A stretch of DNA of 64,000 bases from assembly GCA_003202005.1 (NCBI GenBank), contig QJJF01000005.1, positions 1 to 64,000 of the forward strand, in the 5' to 3' direction. Each line of letters starts with the position of its first letter. Within the stretch, counting starts at the first letter, position 1. The DNA is from Williamsia faeni. Lineage in GTDB: Bacteria; Actinomycetota; Actinomycetes; Mycobacteriales; Mycobacteriaceae. Made by a program: the position numbers and the translations under genes. Shown piece after piece: positions 62,706 to 64,000 of this stretch. The notes below the pieces were generated by a model, which was given only the letters and a program-made list of their open reading frames with translations, searched no databases and was not told the DNA's origin.

Positions 62706-64000
62706 AGGTTGGGAACCTGCCCATCCAGAGTGCTCAAATCCCGCAGCGCGATATCGATGGCGGCCTCCTCGGCGGGTATCGGAAGCTGGTCCGTCGACAC
62801 TGCCTCAAGCGTCGCTTTGATGAATCTACCCCGATCTTTCGCTGCCAGTATTGCGACCTCGCCGTCCATCTTCGCGTCTTTGGAACTTATAGCTTCCCAA
62901 GGTATCTCGATGCTTCGGCCGTCGAGCCCGAAAAAGAAGAGGGTGGGAGCGATGCGCCATCCGTTGGGACGATTACGTGCCCTGATCTGAAAAGTGATAT
63001 GCCACTTTCCGTTTCTGACATCCCACTTCTCAATGGTTACCGATGGTTTGGCGGTCGTAGTCGATCCCGAGCCTCCATGGCCGGGCTCTCCGCGTAAGAA
63101 GGAGAGGTGTTTGAACACCGATGCGGGAGGCTTGCCGTCCGATGCTGGGGGCGCGCCGAATATCTCGTAGAGCGCCGCAAGGATCTCACTTTCGATCTTG
63201 CGGAGGTTTGGTAACCAGGGTGGCGCGTAGTGGGCGTTTAGGCTCGACTGCGAGGTCTTACCTCGTCCTGCCCGAGGTATCCAGCGATCATGTGCAGGAG
63301 GCTCGGCAAAGCGGAGGAAATCATCGGCCGATCTTGCTGCGTTGTCTTCTACCTGCGGGTGGATCGCGCCTCCCGTCAGCAGGAAGGCATGGTAAGTATG
63401 ATTCTCGAACGATTTATCAATCGTTTGCACAATCATCTCCGGTTTCCGAAACAAGCACACCCTATTTTCCAGGGTGTCTTTTTGATCATCTGAGATCGTG
63501 ACGACAAGTTGCGCTTGGTGTGTGAACTTCGAATGAGTCGGAGCGGATTTCCGCCGCGGTACATCGATTGGTATCTCCCGGGTGACAACAGAATACGGTC
63601 CGCTCAACTCCTCGTCGACGTCGCCATCATCGAACCTGCGGAGAGCTCGGACCAGCTCTGTGTACGTATCTTCGGGGTCGACATCGACCCTGAACGCCTG
63701 TTTGTCATTATCGGTTACTCGGATGGTGACGTCCATCTTCCGACGGGCGAGTAACGGCCAGAAGTTCTCCTCGATGCCGGCGCGGAGCGCAGTCGCCATC
63801 TCGATAACTCCAGTCACACCGCGCTGCACCGTTTCGGGTTCGTCAGGATCGTAGAATCCTACGAGGAGGGCTGTCGTGCCGGGACGATCGTCAGATCGAT
63901 CAACGTATAGTTCGCGAACCAAGTCGGGTGGAGCCCACGTCGAGGCCACGTTCTCGGTTTCGTCTTTCACACCGAAGTAGCCACGCCCCTGAAAGGATTC
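62702..64000 (-). CDS. C-terminal part of a large unknown protein, cut by window edge
   Basis: The frame stays open to the window's right edge and reads protein-like up to it (SFQGRGYFGVKDETENV). The GTG at 63970 is therefore probably internal and the 5' end lies outside. The visible 430 residues include a region with TIRVTDNDKQAFRVDVDPE, HTYHAFLLTGGAIHPQ, ADDFLRFAEPPAHDRW and a beta-rich end. The RGYFGVK segment followed by such a domain could be the tail of a GHKL/Hsp90-like ATPase, but the ATP-binding boxes are not in view. Confidence 0.7.
   Translation of the reverse strand, partial: ESFQGRGYFGVKDETENVASTWAPPDLVRELYVDRSDDRPGTTALLVGFYDPDEPETVQRGVTGVIEMATALRAGIEENFWPLLARRKMDVTIRVTDNDKQAFRVDVDPEDTYTELVRALRRFDDGDVDEELSGPYSVVTREIPIDVPRRKSAPTHSKFTHQAQLVVTISDDQKDTLENRVCLFRKPEMIVQTIDKSFENHTYHAFLLTGGAIHPQVEDNAARSADDFLRFAEPPAHDRWIPRAGRGKTSQSSLNAHYAPPWLPNLRKIESEILAALYEIFGAPPASDGKPPASVFKHLSFLRGEPGHGGSGSTTTAKPSVTIEKWDVRNGKWHITFQIRARNRPNGWRIAPTLFFFGLDGRSIEIPWEAISSKDAKMDGEVAILAAKDRGRFIKATLEAVSTDQLPIPAEEAAIDIALRDLSTLDGQVPNL

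Noticed and set aside
1-64000. CRISPR array
   Set aside because: No regularly spaced direct repeats of 20-40 bases seen by eye and no cas genes; the only tandem arrays are the AAG run at about 17390, AGGTTCC at 35161 and the IS21 end repeats.
1-64000. tRNA genes or an attachment site
   Set aside because: No cloverleaf with a GGTTCGAATCC-type T-loop was found by eye; no integrase gene is present, so an integrative element boundary cannot be placed.

Overview
The window is high-GC actinobacterial DNA. The 3' end of a 5S rRNA, the strong G/C third-position bias, frequent GTG/TTG starts and the protein families (AddAB-like nucleases, a DHA2 exporter, DUF1023 hydrolase, DUF6339) point to Mycobacteriales, in the Gordonia/Rhodococcus/Williamsia range. 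No species-level call can be made from the sequence alone.

Layout. 1-7 kb: end of an rrn operon with its terminator, a 14-TM DHA2 drug exporter, a SWIM-finger SNF2 helicase, a pRiA4b ORF-3-like protein and a VOC-fold protein. 7-17 kb: a mosaic of poorly known genes (YbjN/TY-Chap-like proteins, a frameshifted DUF1023 hydrolase, a stand-alone (p)ppGpp-hydrolase-like HD protein, a PD-(D/E)XK protein, a 5'(3')-deoxyribonucleotidase) ending in decaying genes. 17.5-21.9 kb: a nest of transposons. A complete IS21-family element (istA-istB, 2,647 bp) sits inside a degenerate IS3-family element with a 6-bp target duplication, followed by the remnant of another istA.

22-38 kb: defence island I, on the minus strand. 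A tightly packed five-gene operon encodes a DUF1156 adenine methylase, a DUF499 ATPase with an N-terminal Swt1-like HEPN domain, a GHKL (MutL/MORC-like) ATPase, a DUF4420 PD-(D/E)XK protein and a Z1 helicase. It looks like a hybrid of an MZA-type system and a DUF499/DUF1156 methylase module. A Vsr nickase beside a broken C5-cytosine methylase, and a visibly AT-rich AAA/STAND-like ATPase fused to a Schlafen AlbA_2 domain, complete this island. Decayed ORFs and a dead IS110-family element close it at 38-39.5 kb.

40-64 kb: defence island II. A plus-strand run encodes AddB-like and AddA-like nucleases, a NERD-UvrD helicase, a second Vsr (again beside a C5-methylase remnant), a UvrD-like helicase, DrmA, DrmB (the DISARM core), a RelE/ParE-like-UvrD fusion and an unknown 573-aa protein. 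A converging minus-strand operon encodes a DUF3883 protein, a DUF6339 protein and two unknown proteins, the last cut by the window edge. DrmA/DrmB are present without a recognisable intact DNA methylase or drmC phospholipase in the window, so this looks like a methylase-less DISARM relative with several extra helicases and nucleases.

All functional calls come from reading motifs by eye; no database search was run.
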